A stretch of 64,000 nt of DNA from Loripinus fragilis. Taxonomy: Eukaryota > Mollusca > Bivalvia > Lucinida > Lucinidae. Each line of letters opens with the position of its first letter. The first letter of the stretch is position 1. Below the pieces are notes generated by a model. The model worked only from the letters and a program-made list of their open reading frames with translations. It made no database searches and was not told the origin of the DNA. The stretch covers positions 56,103,672 through 56,167,671 of the forward strand of contig OZ026517.1 of assembly GCA_964019695.1 (NCBI GenBank), in the 5' to 3' direction. Positions 1 to 10,249 of the stretch are shown piece after piece. The translations under genes were made by a program, and so were the position numbers.

Positions 1-212
1 TGCATTTTGATCAAATCAAAGGTTGTCAATTATTTTAACTCTTGAGTTTTGTTCCTCAGAGATTGACTTTTAATTCTAAACCTTAATTTACAAGAGAGAC
101 AGCCTTTTATATTTCCTAAATGCTTTTCAAAAATGTTATATTTTGACTGATTTTTTTTTTTCATTTTTATGTTTTTCATATTTTTGAATTAAAACAAAGC
201 ATCAGATCAGAC

Positions 213-300
213 TGCTAGCACTGGGGTTCGAACCCAGACATACCTCCAGGTGCTTACATATCATAACCTGAGGCTGTTCTGCCAATTAAACTATACTAAC
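213..300 (-). tRNA. tRNA-like sequence with enlarged anticodon arm
   Basis: On the minus strand the ends pair as a 7-bp acceptor stem (GTTAGTA with TGCTAGC, including G-T pairs). There is a D arm with GG in its loop and a perfect T arm around GGTTCGAACCC, the pol III B box. The anticodon stem GCCTC/GAGGT closes a 23-nt loop instead of 7, so either a 16-nt intron is present or the arm is degenerate. Position 33 is not T, so no anticodon can be assigned. It could be an intron-containing tRNA gene, a pseudogene or a SINE head without a body. No SINE tail is seen downstream. Confidence 0.5.
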
Positions 301-398
301 TTGTCAAAATCTGAGCTTTTTAAGAAAAGTTTGCAAGATTTGAAGTGAGACACTGTCACAGCTTATATCTTTCTCCCTTCTCAATGGGTTTGCCTTAA

Positions 399-764
399 AG
401 CTGCATAATCTGTAACTTTTGATATTTTCATTTTAAAAATAATGTTTCTATTTTTCAAGAACACAGTAAAAATACTAAAATTCAGGTATACATTTTACCT
501 TTTTCGTAATAATTAACAAATTATTAGTGCCAAAACAACAGCATTTATGTTAAAAATTAACTGTCTAGAATTATTGGAGGGACGCAAATAATTACAAACA
601 AGAGAAAATACACCTGTTTTTATAAGATAATTCACTTTTTTATGCAGTTTTCAACTGTAGAAATTAGATTTTTTGTGACAACATAACTTTATTCTACTTT
701 TGCAAATGATTTAAAAAGAAAATATTTTTTTCGAAAAATGTTTATAGTTACAGAGTATGCAGCT
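399..764. mobile_element. piggyBac-like MITE, copy 1
   Basis: A 366-bp non-autonomous element flanked on both sides by TTAA (395-398 and 765-768), the target duplication typical of piggyBac-type transposons. Its ends are inverted copies starting AGCTGCATA and continuing imperfectly for about 20 bp. It contains no coding frame. Two further copies occur at 15852-16213 and 42384-42759, sharing internal landmarks such as TTGGAGGGACGCAAATAATTA's core. Confidence 0.8.
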
Positions 765-768
765 TTAA

Positions 769-1181
769 AGAAAGGTCCTCCATTGTATGTTAAATTTGTG
801 ATCTTGCCAATTTCTTAACAATTTAAATCCCATAGTGAATTCCTGAAATAATGATATGTCTGCATCTAGGTAGTGCCTTAGTTCATATTTAGTTAAAATA
901 TATGCTTTGGGTGCTCGAAGAAAAAATCTCATCAAGACGGTTCTTTTGAGTATCAAAATTCAGTATTTTTAGGTTGAATTTCTATGGGAAGTCAGACTCA
1001 AAATCTCGAAAACAGGGCTAACATTGATCCCTTCCAGATCAAGCACTAGCCAGATATCACATCTGGGCCAATTTCTCATCCTAATCCTCTCCTTTTCTCT
1101 TCCTTCATTATCATAGGTTCAGATTAAGGAACTTTTTATGCGTCAAATTGTAACTATTTTCTTATTTGTGTTAAAACATTT
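769..1181. other. AT-rich DNA without recognisable genes
   Basis: No coding frame or RNA structure stands out. A short palindromic word with AAGACGGTTCTTTTGAG (about 935-951) recurs at 3262, 54750 and 59384, so at least part is dispersed repeat. Confidence 0.4.
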
Positions 1182-1879
1182 TACTTCCACCAAGATTTGA
1201 ATCTTGAACACTCACTCCAAGAGTGAGTATGTTTTCTATTACACCATGGAAGCTAATTTTGTTGTACTGGCTAGATTTCTATTGAATTTTGTTAATATAA
1301 TTGAATTATCCAAATCTGTTTCCAGCTGCCAACTTTTTTACTTCCACCAGGATTTGAACCTGGAACCCTCACTCCAAGAGTGAGTATGTTTTCTATTACA
1401 CCATGGAAGCTAATTTTGTTGTACTGGCTAGATTTCTATCGAATTTTGTTAATATAATTGAATTATCCAAATCAGTTTCCAGCTGCCAACTTTTTTTTAC
1501 TTCCACCAGGATTTGAACCTGACCCTCACTCCAAGAGTGAGTATGTTTTCTATTACACCACAGAAGCTAATTTTGTTGTACTGGCTAGATTTCTATCAAA
1601 TTTTGTTAATATAATTGAGCATCCAAATCAGTTTCCAGCTGCCAACTTTTTTTTACTTCCACCAGGATTTGAACCCTGGAACCCTCACTCCAAGAGTGAG
1701 TATGTTTTCTATTACACCACGGAAGCTATTTTTGTTGTACTGGCTAGATTTCTATTTTTGTTACTATAATTGATTCATCCAAATCAGTTTCCAGCTGCCC
1801 AACTTTGTACTTCCACCAGGATTTGAACCTGGAGCCCTCACTCCAAGAGTGAGTATGTTTCCTATTACACCATGGAAGC
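1182..1879 (-). repeat. Tandem array of five tRNA-Gln-like units, period about 157 bp
   Basis: Five copies of a 70-73 bp tRNA-like sequence lie head to tail on the minus strand at 1182-1253, 1339-1410, 1498-1567, 1654-1726 and 1808-1879. They are separated by near-identical 84-87 bp spacers beginning 'taattttgttgtactggctag' style sequence. Each copy folds as a cloverleaf: acceptor GCTTCCA/TGGAAGT, A-box-like TGGTGTAAT, anticodon stem CTCAC/GTGAG with loop TCTTGGA, and (except copy 1) B box GGTTCAAATCC. The loop places TTG at the anticodon, which would read Gln (CAA). Copies 3 and 4 have small indels in the T arm, and copy 1 has a disrupted T stem. Confidence 0.8.
1339..1410 (-). tRNA. tRNA-Gln(TTG)-like unit, best-preserved copy of the array
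   Basis: This 72-nt copy keeps all four stems, including a 5-bp T stem (CCAGG/CCTGG) with a canonical T loop. Features against an ordinary functional gene are C instead of T at position 33, just before the anticodon, and a D loop with AGA where GG is usual. The acceptor begins GCTTCC rather than the GGTTCC or GGTCCC usual for animal tRNA-Gln. It may be a pseudogene amplified in tandem, an unusual expressed tRNA, or a tRNA-derived repeat. Confidence 0.5.
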
Positions 1880-2340
1880 TTATTGTGTTGAAATGGCTAG
1901 ATTTCACTAAAGTAGTGTCAGCATCAAGGCTTTTATTACATTACAGTGCTCTAAATTAAAAGATAGTTTGTTACAATGAGTTCAACTCTTAATTTTAAAA
2001 TTCAACATAGGTTTTATTAATAAAAATGTGAAAGTTTTATGATTTTGATAATGAAAAATGGCTTTTTATTTTTTTTCAACATTCAATATGCATTGAATTT
2101 CATTAATTACAGAGAAAATGCCATTTTAAATTTCCATTCATACTCTCTTGCTGGAGAAAATTTGAATGAATTAAGTGTCAAAATTATTTTCTATAATATA
2201 AAATTAAATGTGAATATTTTCAAATCCTTGCCAAATGATTTAAAGCACATTGTGTAAATAGTGTATCTAAAGCATAATTAGAAATGTGTCAATGGGACAC
2301 GGATGCCTCCGCTATTGCCAAATTTGTATAAATAGGGAAT
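1880..2340. other. AT-rich DNA, nothing recognised
   Basis: No supported gene, RNA or clear inverted repeat. The 72-codon open frame here (2039-2257) is of random type for such AT content. Confidence 0.4.
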
Positions 2341-2344
2341 TGTC

Positions 2345-2700
2345 ATTAACAAAGGGCAATAACTCCTGAAGGCATGATGCGATATGGGCCATTCTGAAAC
2401 TTGAACACACTATGGCACTTAATAATGTGACCACGAATCAAAACTATTCATGTTAGAGAGTAGATGTTACAACAGATGGTTTTTCATAAACTAAGGGCAA
2501 TAACTCCTTAAAGGATGGTGCCTGCCATATAGACCATTATCAAACTTGAAGAGGACATCATGGTACTAAACAATGTGACAGAGTTTCATAAAATTCTGAT
2601 CAAAACTATTCGACTTAGAGGGCGGACATAGATTAAAATGGTGAATTTTCATAAACAAAGGGCCATAACTGCTGAAAGCATGGTGCGATATGCAAAATAC
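2345..2700. repeat. Degenerate tandem repeat with AAGGGCAATAACTCC boxes
   Basis: Three diverged units of roughly 150 bp each begin near 2351, 2487 and 2655, marked by 'cataaac(a/t)aagggc(a/c)ataactcc' followed by a 'gaaacttgaa' type segment. Such non-coding tandem repeats are common in clam DNA. No protein is encoded. Confidence 0.6.
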
Positions 2701-2730
2701 TTTTTCTCGAGAAAATTTGAATGAAATGTC

Positions 2731-3152
2731 AGGAGTGTGGAAATAATGAAATTTTCTACTTGTCCATGGACAAGTAAAAAGCCAATATGTACTTGTCCAT
2801 AGAATATTTTTGTCAGCTTATACCTTACTGTGCTTAAACTATTTTTTCTTTCAAAAACAGTATGAAAGCAGATCAACTCTTGTAAACAGTATGGATCCTG
2901 ATCAGATGGCTTCACTTGAAAACAGTGTAGATCCAGATCAGCTGGCTTTTGAAAAAGCCAGCTGATCAGTATCCACACTGATTTCAATGCAAGATGTGAG
3001 CTCGTAATAATTGATCAAAATATGAAATATAGGATTGTATTAACTTAATACATTTGTACTTGTCCAAGGACAAGTAAATAGAAATTTTCAACTTGTCCTG
3101 AATGAAATGGGACCAGGTCGGACAAGTCAAGCATGGTATTTCCACAGCCATG
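2731..3152. mobile_element. hAT-like MITE with 8-bp target duplication
   Basis: The 422-bp segment is flanked by the direct repeat GAAATGTC (2723-2730 and 3153-3160). Its ends are imperfect inverted repeats, both containing TGTGGAAATA followed by ACTTGTCC. An 8-bp duplication points to hAT or a related superfamily. Subterminal palindromes ACTTGTCCATGGACAAGT (near 2759) and ACTTGTCCAAGGACAAGT (near 3059), plus extra half sites, repeat the same word, as expected of transposase-binding motifs. No transposase is present. Confidence 0.7.
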
Positions 3153-3160
3153 GAAATGTC

Positions 3161-3617
3161 ATATTTTCAGAAAATTAAGAGTAAAAATCTCCAAATTGTG
3201 ACACCCATGAACATGTAGGCCTCCAGATAAGAGTCTCAATAATTAAAAATTATTTCCAAAGGAACTGTCTCAATGAGATGGTTCTTAAAATGTTAGAATA
3301 GTCTGGATTTATAAAGAATTTTATGCTCAAAATATTTGCTTAACTGGGCCTATGGCACTTATTCTTTTATTTCCATCATCAGAAGGGGTCAAGGAACAAA
3401 ATTTAATTTTCTCAAAATTAGACTTTATGCTATGGAATCAGCTAAACATTCTTGAGGCCCATCCAGGGGTTTGGGAAATGGAGGAACAAGGTGAATTTTA
3501 TGTTTGGGGTACAGGAGTGGGGATAAGTAATTCCATTCAGGGGAATAAGGAAACAGCCCCCCTAACCAACCCCTGGGAGGGTTTGTGGGGAGATGAATAG
3601 GAACAAACCCTGGCAGA
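3161..3617. other. No recognisable gene
   Basis: An 82-codon open frame (3352-3600) has no recognisable domain or supporting exon signals and is not called. A palindromic word GTCTCAATGAGATGGTTCTT near 3261 belongs to a motif dispersed elsewhere in the window. Confidence 0.4.
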
Positions 3618-3720
3618 CAGATAAATTTAGGAGCTCAGTGGTATAGACACAAGCCATTGCCCCTGGTGAGGCCCAAACCCGCAACCCCTCGATCTCGAGT
3701 ATAACCCCGTCTGGCGACTG
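3618..3720. repeat. tRNA-derived SINE head fragment
   Basis: The segment resembles the head of the SINEs at 3742 and 23932: an A-box-like GAGCTCAGTGGTATAGAC on the plus strand, and GCGGGTTTGGGCCTC on the minus strand matching a B box. The two promoter boxes are on opposite strands, suggesting rearrangement or two abutting fragments. Confidence 0.45.
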
Positions 3721-3741
3721 AAAAAACTGTTTTTTGTTTGA

Positions 3742-4065
3742 TTTGATTCCTTACGTCCCATCAACAATCTTTCAGTTATAAAGGGACGGGTCTTCCTCTT
3801 AATGGGGAAGAGAGAGCTGATTGCTTTGCTTAATTTGTCTTCCTGGTGTCTCGTGATGGTTGAGCGGCTCTCCCTCACGATGCCACGGGGTTGTCTGCAG
3901 TTTGTGATTGTGGTATTTCCTGATCATACTCATTTACTATTTTCCTGGGTTGAACCAGTTCTAAGCTAGAATTAATGTTCTTGCTCAAGGACACAACACA
4001 GTGACGCCGGTGAAGCTCGAACCCGCGGCCCTTCGGTTTCGAGTGAAGCACTCTACCACTGATGA
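3742..4065 (-). mobile_element. tRNA-derived SINE (minus strand), split by a 150-bp insertion
   Basis: Read on the minus strand this matches the intact SINE at 23932-24108. It has a tRNA-like head with A box (AGTGGTAGAGTGCTT) and B box (GCGGGTTCGAGC), a central TGTGTCCTTGAGCAAGA domain and a tail with AAAGATTGTTGATGGGACG. The body is interrupted at about 3797-3945. The central motif resembles the conserved core of MetaSINEs described in bivalves; that identity is inferred from memory of the family. Confidence 0.7.
3797..3945. mobile_element. Short insertion inside the SINE
   Basis: The insert is flanked by TTCCT on both sides (TCTTCCT before, TTTTCCT after), suggesting a 5-bp target duplication. 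A related copy lies in opposite orientation at 32286-32402, sharing the words for 'gacaccaggaagaca' and 'aaataccacaatcacaaac'. No coding content. Confidence 0.5.
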
Positions 4066-4119
4066 AAAAATTGTTGAATGTGTCGTAAAGAATCAAAACA
4101 AAACATGTAATGTAACACT

Positions 4120-4398
4120 GGTGACTTATCCAGGGGTCCTATAGTTCAATCCCCGGATGAGACTGAGCTGTGACTGTGTCTCCATGACCTTAGAGCTCTG
4201 CTGCCTGCTGTTGGGATGTTAAGCACACACTTTTTCAAAATTGAAACTGCTCGGGGGGGGGGGGGGGATAGGTCCCGGGATAGGTATGTTGCGTTGTCGT
4301 CCTTGAGCAAGACACATTTATCCTAGCTTAGTATTGGTTTAACTCGGGAAGACCCGAGCTTAGTATTGGTTCAAATCGGGAAGACCCGAGTAAACAAA
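4120..4398 (+). mobile_element. SINE fragments with a poly-G tract
   Basis: Two fragments abut. Positions 4120-4210 resemble the SINE at 44640 (tRNA-like head, then a GTGTCTCCATGACC segment). Positions 4270-4398 carry the GTCCTTGAGCAAGACAC core followed by the body found at 23990. The end contains a 33-bp direct duplication around GAGCTTAGTATTGG. A run of about 17 G precedes the second fragment. Confidence 0.6.
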
Positions 4399-4733
4399 CA
4401 AAATGTATGTGCGGGCAGTCTTCTTGTGAATCTCCTTATCTGTCAATGCAAGGGAAAACGTGAAATCTGTTTCACTCGATATTTGGCAGCACAAATATTT
4501 GTTGGCGTTCAAACCTTGTAAAAACTGTTACTCACTACATGACAATATGGCAAACATCAACTTTATAGTAGTAGCAGCTATTGATAGAAAGTATTTTGCC
4601 ATTATTTTTGCGAAGCGAGACCGTTGTTGTGGCCGCCATTTTTAAAAGCGAAAGTAGTTCCAATATGGCGACGTCCGATATACAGCCGAGTCAATGACGA
4701 AGGCTCTCGTAGTCATACGAGGTTTGCCGAATG
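4399..4733. other. No recognisable gene
   Basis: Open frames here overlap one another on both strands and show no domain. No RNA structure was recognised. Confidence 0.35.
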
Positions 4734-5350
4734 GCAAGTTGCGGGAATGGATCGGGTGTTAACTCCCCAGCAGCAGTGTCTTTTACTGTTCTTTCTCAAA
4801 CTCCCCGTCGACCAAGCTACTTCCAAAATTCCACCATTGCGTGAGCGATGTTGATATACTTTGGATACCGGATTGCTTCTAAAATCGAAAAGGCCTATTA
4901 GAGACCTTACCACTGAGCTAGAATCCTGATCAAACATGGGCCCTTCAGATATTCTAGACTAATCGTGACGAAATATCTACATGTAGATGGGTTATTTCAA
5001 TATGCCCCCTAGGCATTATGTGCATTGACTTCGATTTGTCGAATACGGTTGAACGGCCTAATACATACTGCTGGGGAGGGGTTAACTCTACCATTATTCA
5101 GTGTGTTCATGAGCAGAGTCTTGATGGCATATGCATATTCCCTGTGTTTTATTTGCTTCCAATGGATCACCTATGTACAAATCGTTAGCTAAAACAAAAA
5201 AATACTCAGAGCTTGAAGCACATGAAACACTGAAAAGAGTGGCCTCAGAAAATGCAATATTAAAACACTAAAAATGTTCTTCTTGAATAACTGTAAAAAA
5301 CCATGCGATTGTTCTGAGCTTTTTTTTAAAAGCTAACCTTGTAACAGCAT
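4734..5350 (+). repeat. Long dispersed repeat, copy A (empty-site allele)
   Basis: About 600 bp that recurs in the same orientation at 29732-30696, including the CAAACATGGGCCCTTC and ATGCCCCCTAGGCATTATG landmarks. This copy lacks the 376-bp insertion found in the other, reading straight through at 'gtcttgatggcatatgcat' (about 5120). No protein is encoded. Confidence 0.8.
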
Positions 5351-5439
5351 TTTCAATATTCACCATCCTCAATGGGTCACCAAACCAGTGACCTATATAA
5401 GATCTAATATAGGTCACTGACAAACCTTACATAATCTCA

Positions 5440-5520
5440 TACAAATATAAGCTTTTCAAAAAAGCTTGAAGTCTTTCAGCACTATCAGAGGCTGTTGTCG
5501 CACAGTCGCCACAGCGGAGA
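5440..5520 (+). repeat. Diverged end fragment of the AAGCTTTTCAAAAAAGCT element
   Basis: The segment begins ATAAGCTTTTCAAAAAAGCT and continues with a diverged version of the sequence following the same word at 5655 and 8069. It probably represents a solo or truncated end of that element family. Confidence 0.45.
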
Positions 5521-5654
5521 TGGCGATGAACTGGTTGTGTCATTTTAGTGATGCGACACCATGAGGTAAATTTCGCAGAAATGGCTATCTCATGCTACAT
5601 TACTTAGCCGGTGCTATGATACAGGATGCAAACTTTGTCCATTATAAGTGCTAC

Positions 5655-6348
5655 AAGTATTAGCTTTTCAAAAAAGCTGGCGGTCGTTTAGCCCTATCAT
5701 TGTATGTATTCTTGCCCACTGCATGCTTCCATTTCGAACTTCTAGAGCTTGTACATGTAGATTTATTCTAAGCTCTGATTATTAACATCTGAACTGTGAT
5801 TTGTTACCATTTAACATATGCTTCCAGCGAGGATGTAGCTTGATCTTTTGAAAGCACCCAGCTTATGCATGGTATGTTATGGGAATGTATCTAGCATGCG
5901 ACACATTAATGGAAAATCATTTGACAACATTTTTCTTAAAACTGATGCCAGAAAATCAAGGTGACAGTGGTCGCTTAACTGTATACGTACATACTTCTAC
6001 AGTGGTAAAGGTGCGTGACGCTCCATGACCCTAAATGCATTTAGACACAAAATTTGGCATTCCTACCTAAAATTATATAGGAGATATACTCCGGATATGA
6101 TATGAACACGCAAACACTTAGGACACTAAGGACAGGCAGTTTGATTACTATATGCCTCCCTTTGGGGGCATAAAACCTGTTTGTCATGACCGTCATAAGA
6201 CAGTGCCTGAATTCATAGTAATTCTATGTGATCAGATGTGGATGACAATCATATAAGTACCGAAGTTCGCTCGCACTCTTTGCCAATCAAGGACGTTTTG
6301 ACTTTGGGACGTTTCACTTTCGCCAGCTTTTTTGAAAAGCTAATACTT
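5655..6348. mobile_element. 694-bp non-autonomous TIR element
   Basis: Bounded by perfect 28-bp inverted repeats at 5655-5682 and 6321-6348, beginning AAGTATTAGCTTTTCAAAAA and ending with GCTGGCG. The TIR is itself partly palindromic (AGCTTTTCAAAAAAGCT). The interior has no coding frame. Another left end without a partner lies at 8069-8127. No target duplication could be defined. Confidence 0.65.
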
Positions 6349-7051
6349 ATTGCGTTTATATAAGCGGCAGGGCAAAGGATCATTGACACTTGCTATGGGT
6401 AAATGCCTATGGTTTTCAGTAAAATTAAAAGTTTGTCAATCATCATTTTCTTCACCTTTAAGCTACCCTGACATGAGTACTTTATGGCTGTGAAATCCTT
6501 TTTCGATATTAAATGCTTCAAAGATGTAAAATTTGGCGGAGAACAATCAGTTTTACATTAAGATATATAGAAATCCGAAAACATTTTTTAAAATATCATT
6601 CCCCCCCCCCCCCCGTGTGCCAGCAAAAGCTTTTGCATGTATATGTGTTACCATATCTTACACATTTTATGGAAGTGGCGTGCTGGCACAAGGGGGGGGA
6701 AGATGTTCAGCAGCCCAAAAACCCAGGGCCTAAGCCCATAAAATGCCTTTTATACCAAATAAGAAATTAATGGCAGTAATGAAGGTCTCTAGAACCAACC
6801 TCCTAAATTGCTTTGTATTCTGTGCTAGTTTAATATAAAGAACTTAAAGATTAAAGTAGGATTAGCAAAGTTTTATGCATTTTTTCATAAGAAAAAATCT
6901 CACCTCTATTAAATGACAATTTTTTTTTTTGCAAACATCCTGTACTTATCTATTTGCATGCTAGGGAATTGTTCATGTTTTTATTTTCGTCTGCTGACTT
7001 TCTTCAAAATTAAGTTTTGAAAAATAAACCACCCAGGACCACCATTATAGT
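6349..7051. other. Gene-free DNA with a C14 run
   Basis: A run of about 14 C (6601-6614) and a G8 run (near 6693) lie within otherwise unremarkable AT-rich sequence. Overlapping open frames spanning these runs are not supported. Confidence 0.4.
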
Positions 7052-7130
7052 GTCAAACAGTTTGGATCCAGATCAAGACCGACATTATGTTGGTCTTCAT
7101 CTGGGTTCTAACTGTTTGCGAAAGGCTATT
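7052..7130. repeat. Hairpin repeat of the GGATCCAGATC family
   Basis: An imperfect hairpin whose arms begin AGTTTGGATCCAGATCAAGA and whose right arm reads back through 'cttcatctgggttctaactg'. The same hairpin unit occurs many times in the window, most densely at 42920-43600. Confidence 0.55.
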
Positions 7131-7842
7131 GGCAGACGACAAAATTATCCACTGGCATGCAAAGAGTTATAACAGGTAAATACTTTAGTGTTCAATATAT
7201 TGTCTCATTGAGGGATATACATGCATATGTATACCATAAATATTCGGACACTTTAAATACATTCAACATGCTATGCCCTTTAAACAAAGCAAAAGTAATA
7301 TTCAAAGGATCTAGTTAGAATCAGTTTTACTTTCCAATGCTAAATGGGACACTTTCATTCCTACAAAAATATTTATTTCTCTTGTTTAGCTTTCAGTTTT
7401 GTATTATTTACGGTACATGTAGTCAAAAATGTACAGATAACTTCTAAATTATCTCCCCAAAATCATTTTATTACAAAATATATTTTGTTTTTAAAACAAT
7501 TTCATCAATTATCGTGATTCGTTAATACTCTGCATATGGTATGTTCACTAGATATCACCATGCCTACTAAATAAATCAAGAAAACGTGCAGAAATCACTT
7601 TTTAAAGCACTTTTTATTTTCATGAAATTTCAGACCCCCTCTCCTTTCTACCCGCCATAACTCTAGAATGCGTAGGAATTTTGAAAATATTTTGCTAGCT
7701 GACTCTTACCATAAGATTCACCTATCGCACTGATACTACATGTACCACACTAGAAGTTCAAAAGCAGCGTTCTGGGAATCAGAAAAATAGGCGCAAAGGC
7801 CCAAACCGTCAATGATCCTTGACGCCTTCTTTGTGAAAATTA
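7131..7842. other. Gene-free AT-rich DNA
   Basis: No supported coding frame, RNA gene or paired terminal repeats were seen. Confidence 0.4.
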
Positions 7843-8062
7843 AATTCGCAAACGAGCTTGCCTCGCGCTATTGGTAGCCCTACAGATTTCACTGACAGTT
7901 TACTTCGCGCTGTAGGTCAACCCACGATATTTGGTACCCCTCTCGTTGTTCGGCAGCGAATAAAATATAGCCTGAGCACGGCATAAAGGTTTGGTCAAAA
8001 CCTGAATTTGATGTATGTTTTGATTGAAGTTTATATAACCGGCCGGCAATGGCCGACCGCAA
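7843..8062 (+). repeat. Direct repeat unit 1 (AAATTCGCAAACGAG)
   Basis: A 220-bp segment from AAATTCGCAAACGAGCTTGC to the GCCGGC(A)ATGGCCGACC end that recurs in the same orientation at 8359-8567. The two copies are clearly diverged and contain short palindromes (CTTCGCGCTGTAGG). No protein is encoded. Confidence 0.7.
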
Positions 8063-8068
8063 CAAGAA

Positions 8069-8127
8069 TTAGCTTTTCAAAAAAGCTGGCGGTCATTTAG
8101 CCCTATCACTGTATGTATTCTTGCACA
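8069..8127 (+). repeat. Solo end of the AAGTATTAGCTTTTC element
   Basis: Matches 5659-5716 nearly base for base, including the stretch after the TIR (GCGGTCATTTAGCCCTATCA), but no inverted partner is seen nearby. The matching sequence stops a few bases before the G/C tract. Confidence 0.6.
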
Positions 8128-8139
8128 ATGCCAGTGGCG

Positions 8140-8179
8140 GACCCGGGGGGGGGGGGGGGGGGGGGGGACTGAAGATACT

Positions 8180-8212
<33 letters not shown>
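8140..8212. repeat. Facing poly-G and poly-C tracts
   Basis: A run of about 27 G is followed 13 bp later by about 30 C, so the region can form a very stable hairpin or quadruplex. It lies in a GGCGGACCC / GGTCCGCC context like the GGATCC element family. An open frame read through it (8077-8337, minus) is an artefact of the homopolymers. Confidence 0.75.
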
Positions 8213-8358
8213 AAGAGGCTGTGAGTGTCTTTAGAAAAAATATTTTTTGCGCATTTTATGTACTGTAATGGTTTGGTGGAGGTTGGGGGTGTTTTGGGGT
8301 GTTTTTGGGTGGTTTGGGGTGTTTCAATGGACCGCACGACGGCTGTGCTAACAGATCA

Positions 8359-8567
8359 AATTCGCAAACGAGTTTGCCTCGCGCTATAGGTAGCCCTACA
8401 GATTCACGGACAGTTTTGCTTCGCGCTGTAGGTTAACCTTTTGTACCCCGCTCGTTGTTCGGCAGCCATAAAAAATAATATGAGCACCGCATAAAGGTTC
8501 GGTCAAAACCTGAATGTGATGTGTGATTTGCACAAAGTTTATATATACTGCCGGCCACGGCCGACCA
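8359..8567 (+). repeat. Direct repeat unit 2 (AAATTCGCAAACGAG)
   Basis: Second, diverged copy of 7843-8062. The intervening piece holds the solo TIR end and the G/C tracts, so the pair may be remnants of a tandem or of two independent insertions. Confidence 0.7.
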
Positions 8568-8689
8568 TAATAACAAAATCTCAGTATTGGTCAGAGTATG
8601 AGTTTATATATATGGTAAATAATGGCAAAACATGGTGTGTTCCTTTAAATATTTTGAGGAGTGTGTTAAAGCGCATTCAATATGATTGA

Positions 8690-8970
8690 TTTTTGCTTTT
8701 CAGAGGGGGTCAAATTTTGTTGACGTTTTTTTTTTTTTTTTAGCTGAATAGGGGAGAGATGATCTAAACACCACCATCGGCCCGCCAGCGAAATGACATA
8801 TAAATGTTTAAATTGCGTTTCGCTGGCGGACCGATGGTGGCTCAACACTGAATGCTGGCTTGTAAGCTTTGTGGTTTTACAGGGAATCTGGACCAATATT
8901 TTTGTGATTTTTCAGGGGGGGTCCGGACCCCTGTCCCCCCCCCCCCCCCCCTCTGGATCCCCGCATGACC
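8690..8970 (+). mobile_element. GGATCC/GGGGTCC non-autonomous element, with 50-bp central palindrome
   Basis: This family carries a TCAGAGGGGGTC start, a long T run, a large palindrome reading CATCGGCCCGCCAGCG then its reverse complement, and a right part with TTTCAGGGGGGGTCCGG, a C run and CTCTGGATCC. Related copies are at 14555-16430, 54915-55215 and partly at 29085, 39023 and 45530. No coding frame. Ends are uncertain because of homopolymers. Confidence 0.6.
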
Positions 8971-9379
8971 TGCAAGTTATTGTCTCATTTACTTTTTTAA
9001 ATCAATGTTTCCCCATTTAAATGCTTTAGGAATCAGTTTGACATTGATTTAACGTAGGTCACTCTTTAAACGATCAGCGACCTAGTAGGGATAGAGGCCC
9101 GAGGTTTGACCTGATTCCTCATCTAGATCCTTTGTGTGTGAGAGCAGCGAGGCTCGGATTGGGAAGAACTTAGGCTCGTCTCAGTCTTTGATACTCACCT
9201 ATGCGATTAATACTAAAATCTTACGTGCATTTGACTCAAGTGAATTTACCTACAAAGACTGATAGGTACATGTTCATGAATGTCAAGCTAACATTAAGGG
9301 GTCACGTGTAATAATTATCTAATGAGAGCGTATAATCTTTCCTTGAATATCGCTTTTGTCCAATTCGTTTGTATCGATT

Positions 9380-9468
9380 ATTTATCATATATTACAATCA
9401 TAAAGGTATTAAGTGGGAACGAGCGCAGCGAGTGAACCACTTCATTTTTTTATTATTGTAATGTATGA
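9380..9468. repeat. Short hairpin element
   Basis: An imperfect 85-90 bp hairpin: ATCATATATTACAATCATAA on the left is repeated inverted at the right, around a centre with GAGCGCAGCGAG. It is probably a small MITE. A role as a regulatory stem-loop cannot be excluded. Confidence 0.45.
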
Positions 9469-10249
9469 TCTATGGCCTACCTATAGTTTTCTCCTCCTTT
9501 TTCATGACTGCGCCTTTGCCAATAGTCGCAATGGCAACTTCACGGATTTACTTATCGATTTACTTAGTAGATATTACAAATACTGACAAAACATGTGTTT
9601 AAGTTGGCCAAAAATTTAAATTTCTGTGCAAACTGATTGGTTGGGAAGAACAGGAAGGGGCGGAGTAAACTATAAATGTCACATAGAAAATGGGTTCATA
9701 GTACTCAGCGTATAACAGCAGATTTTTGTCGAAAACGGTAAGATAAAATGTAATATTTTATTCATTTGCATGTTGCCAAGGCTAAACCAAGGACAGTTAG
9801 CCATTAGGCTGCCCAAAAGTATGAAGTAAGAAAGGTGACAAAGATCAGGAAGCGATAAAATCAAGTACCACTCCTGACCCAGGATACCACGAAGTCACAA
9901 ATATCGAAATCTCAGTAATTTATTTTGAAAGTTTCCTTTCAACCTATTTTTTTTCAGACAGTTTTGTATATTATCAACAACATCAATGCACTTAAGAACT
10001 GAATAATATGAGGTTATATTTACAATATTTAAAGAAAATCAGAACGCTTATCTACGGTGGATTATTAAGTATGGGTATATTTGTTTTATTACAATATCAC
10101 GAAAGTGTTTGGATCAAAATTTATGTAATAATTTCCTTATTAATAAAGGAATCAAAATAAATTTTACACAAATCATAGTCTATTATATGGATTAGCTGCA
10201 TGCAGAAAATTAAAAAAAAATATATGCCTGCATTATTACATTTGGCATT
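9469..10249. other. Gene-free AT-rich DNA
   Basis: No supported gene or paired repeat. One open frame (9679-9864, minus) has no recognisable domain. Confidence 0.4.

Noticed and set aside
1458..1769. 103-codon open frame with an internal repeat
   Set aside because: It runs antisense through the tandem tRNA-Gln-like array; the protein repeat simply reflects the 157-bp DNA repeat.
3352..3600. 82-codon open frame
   Set aside because: No domain, splice signals or second copy to support it.
8077..8337. Gly- and Pro-rich open frame
   Set aside because: Runs through the poly-G and poly-C tracts; length and frame depend on homopolymer counts.
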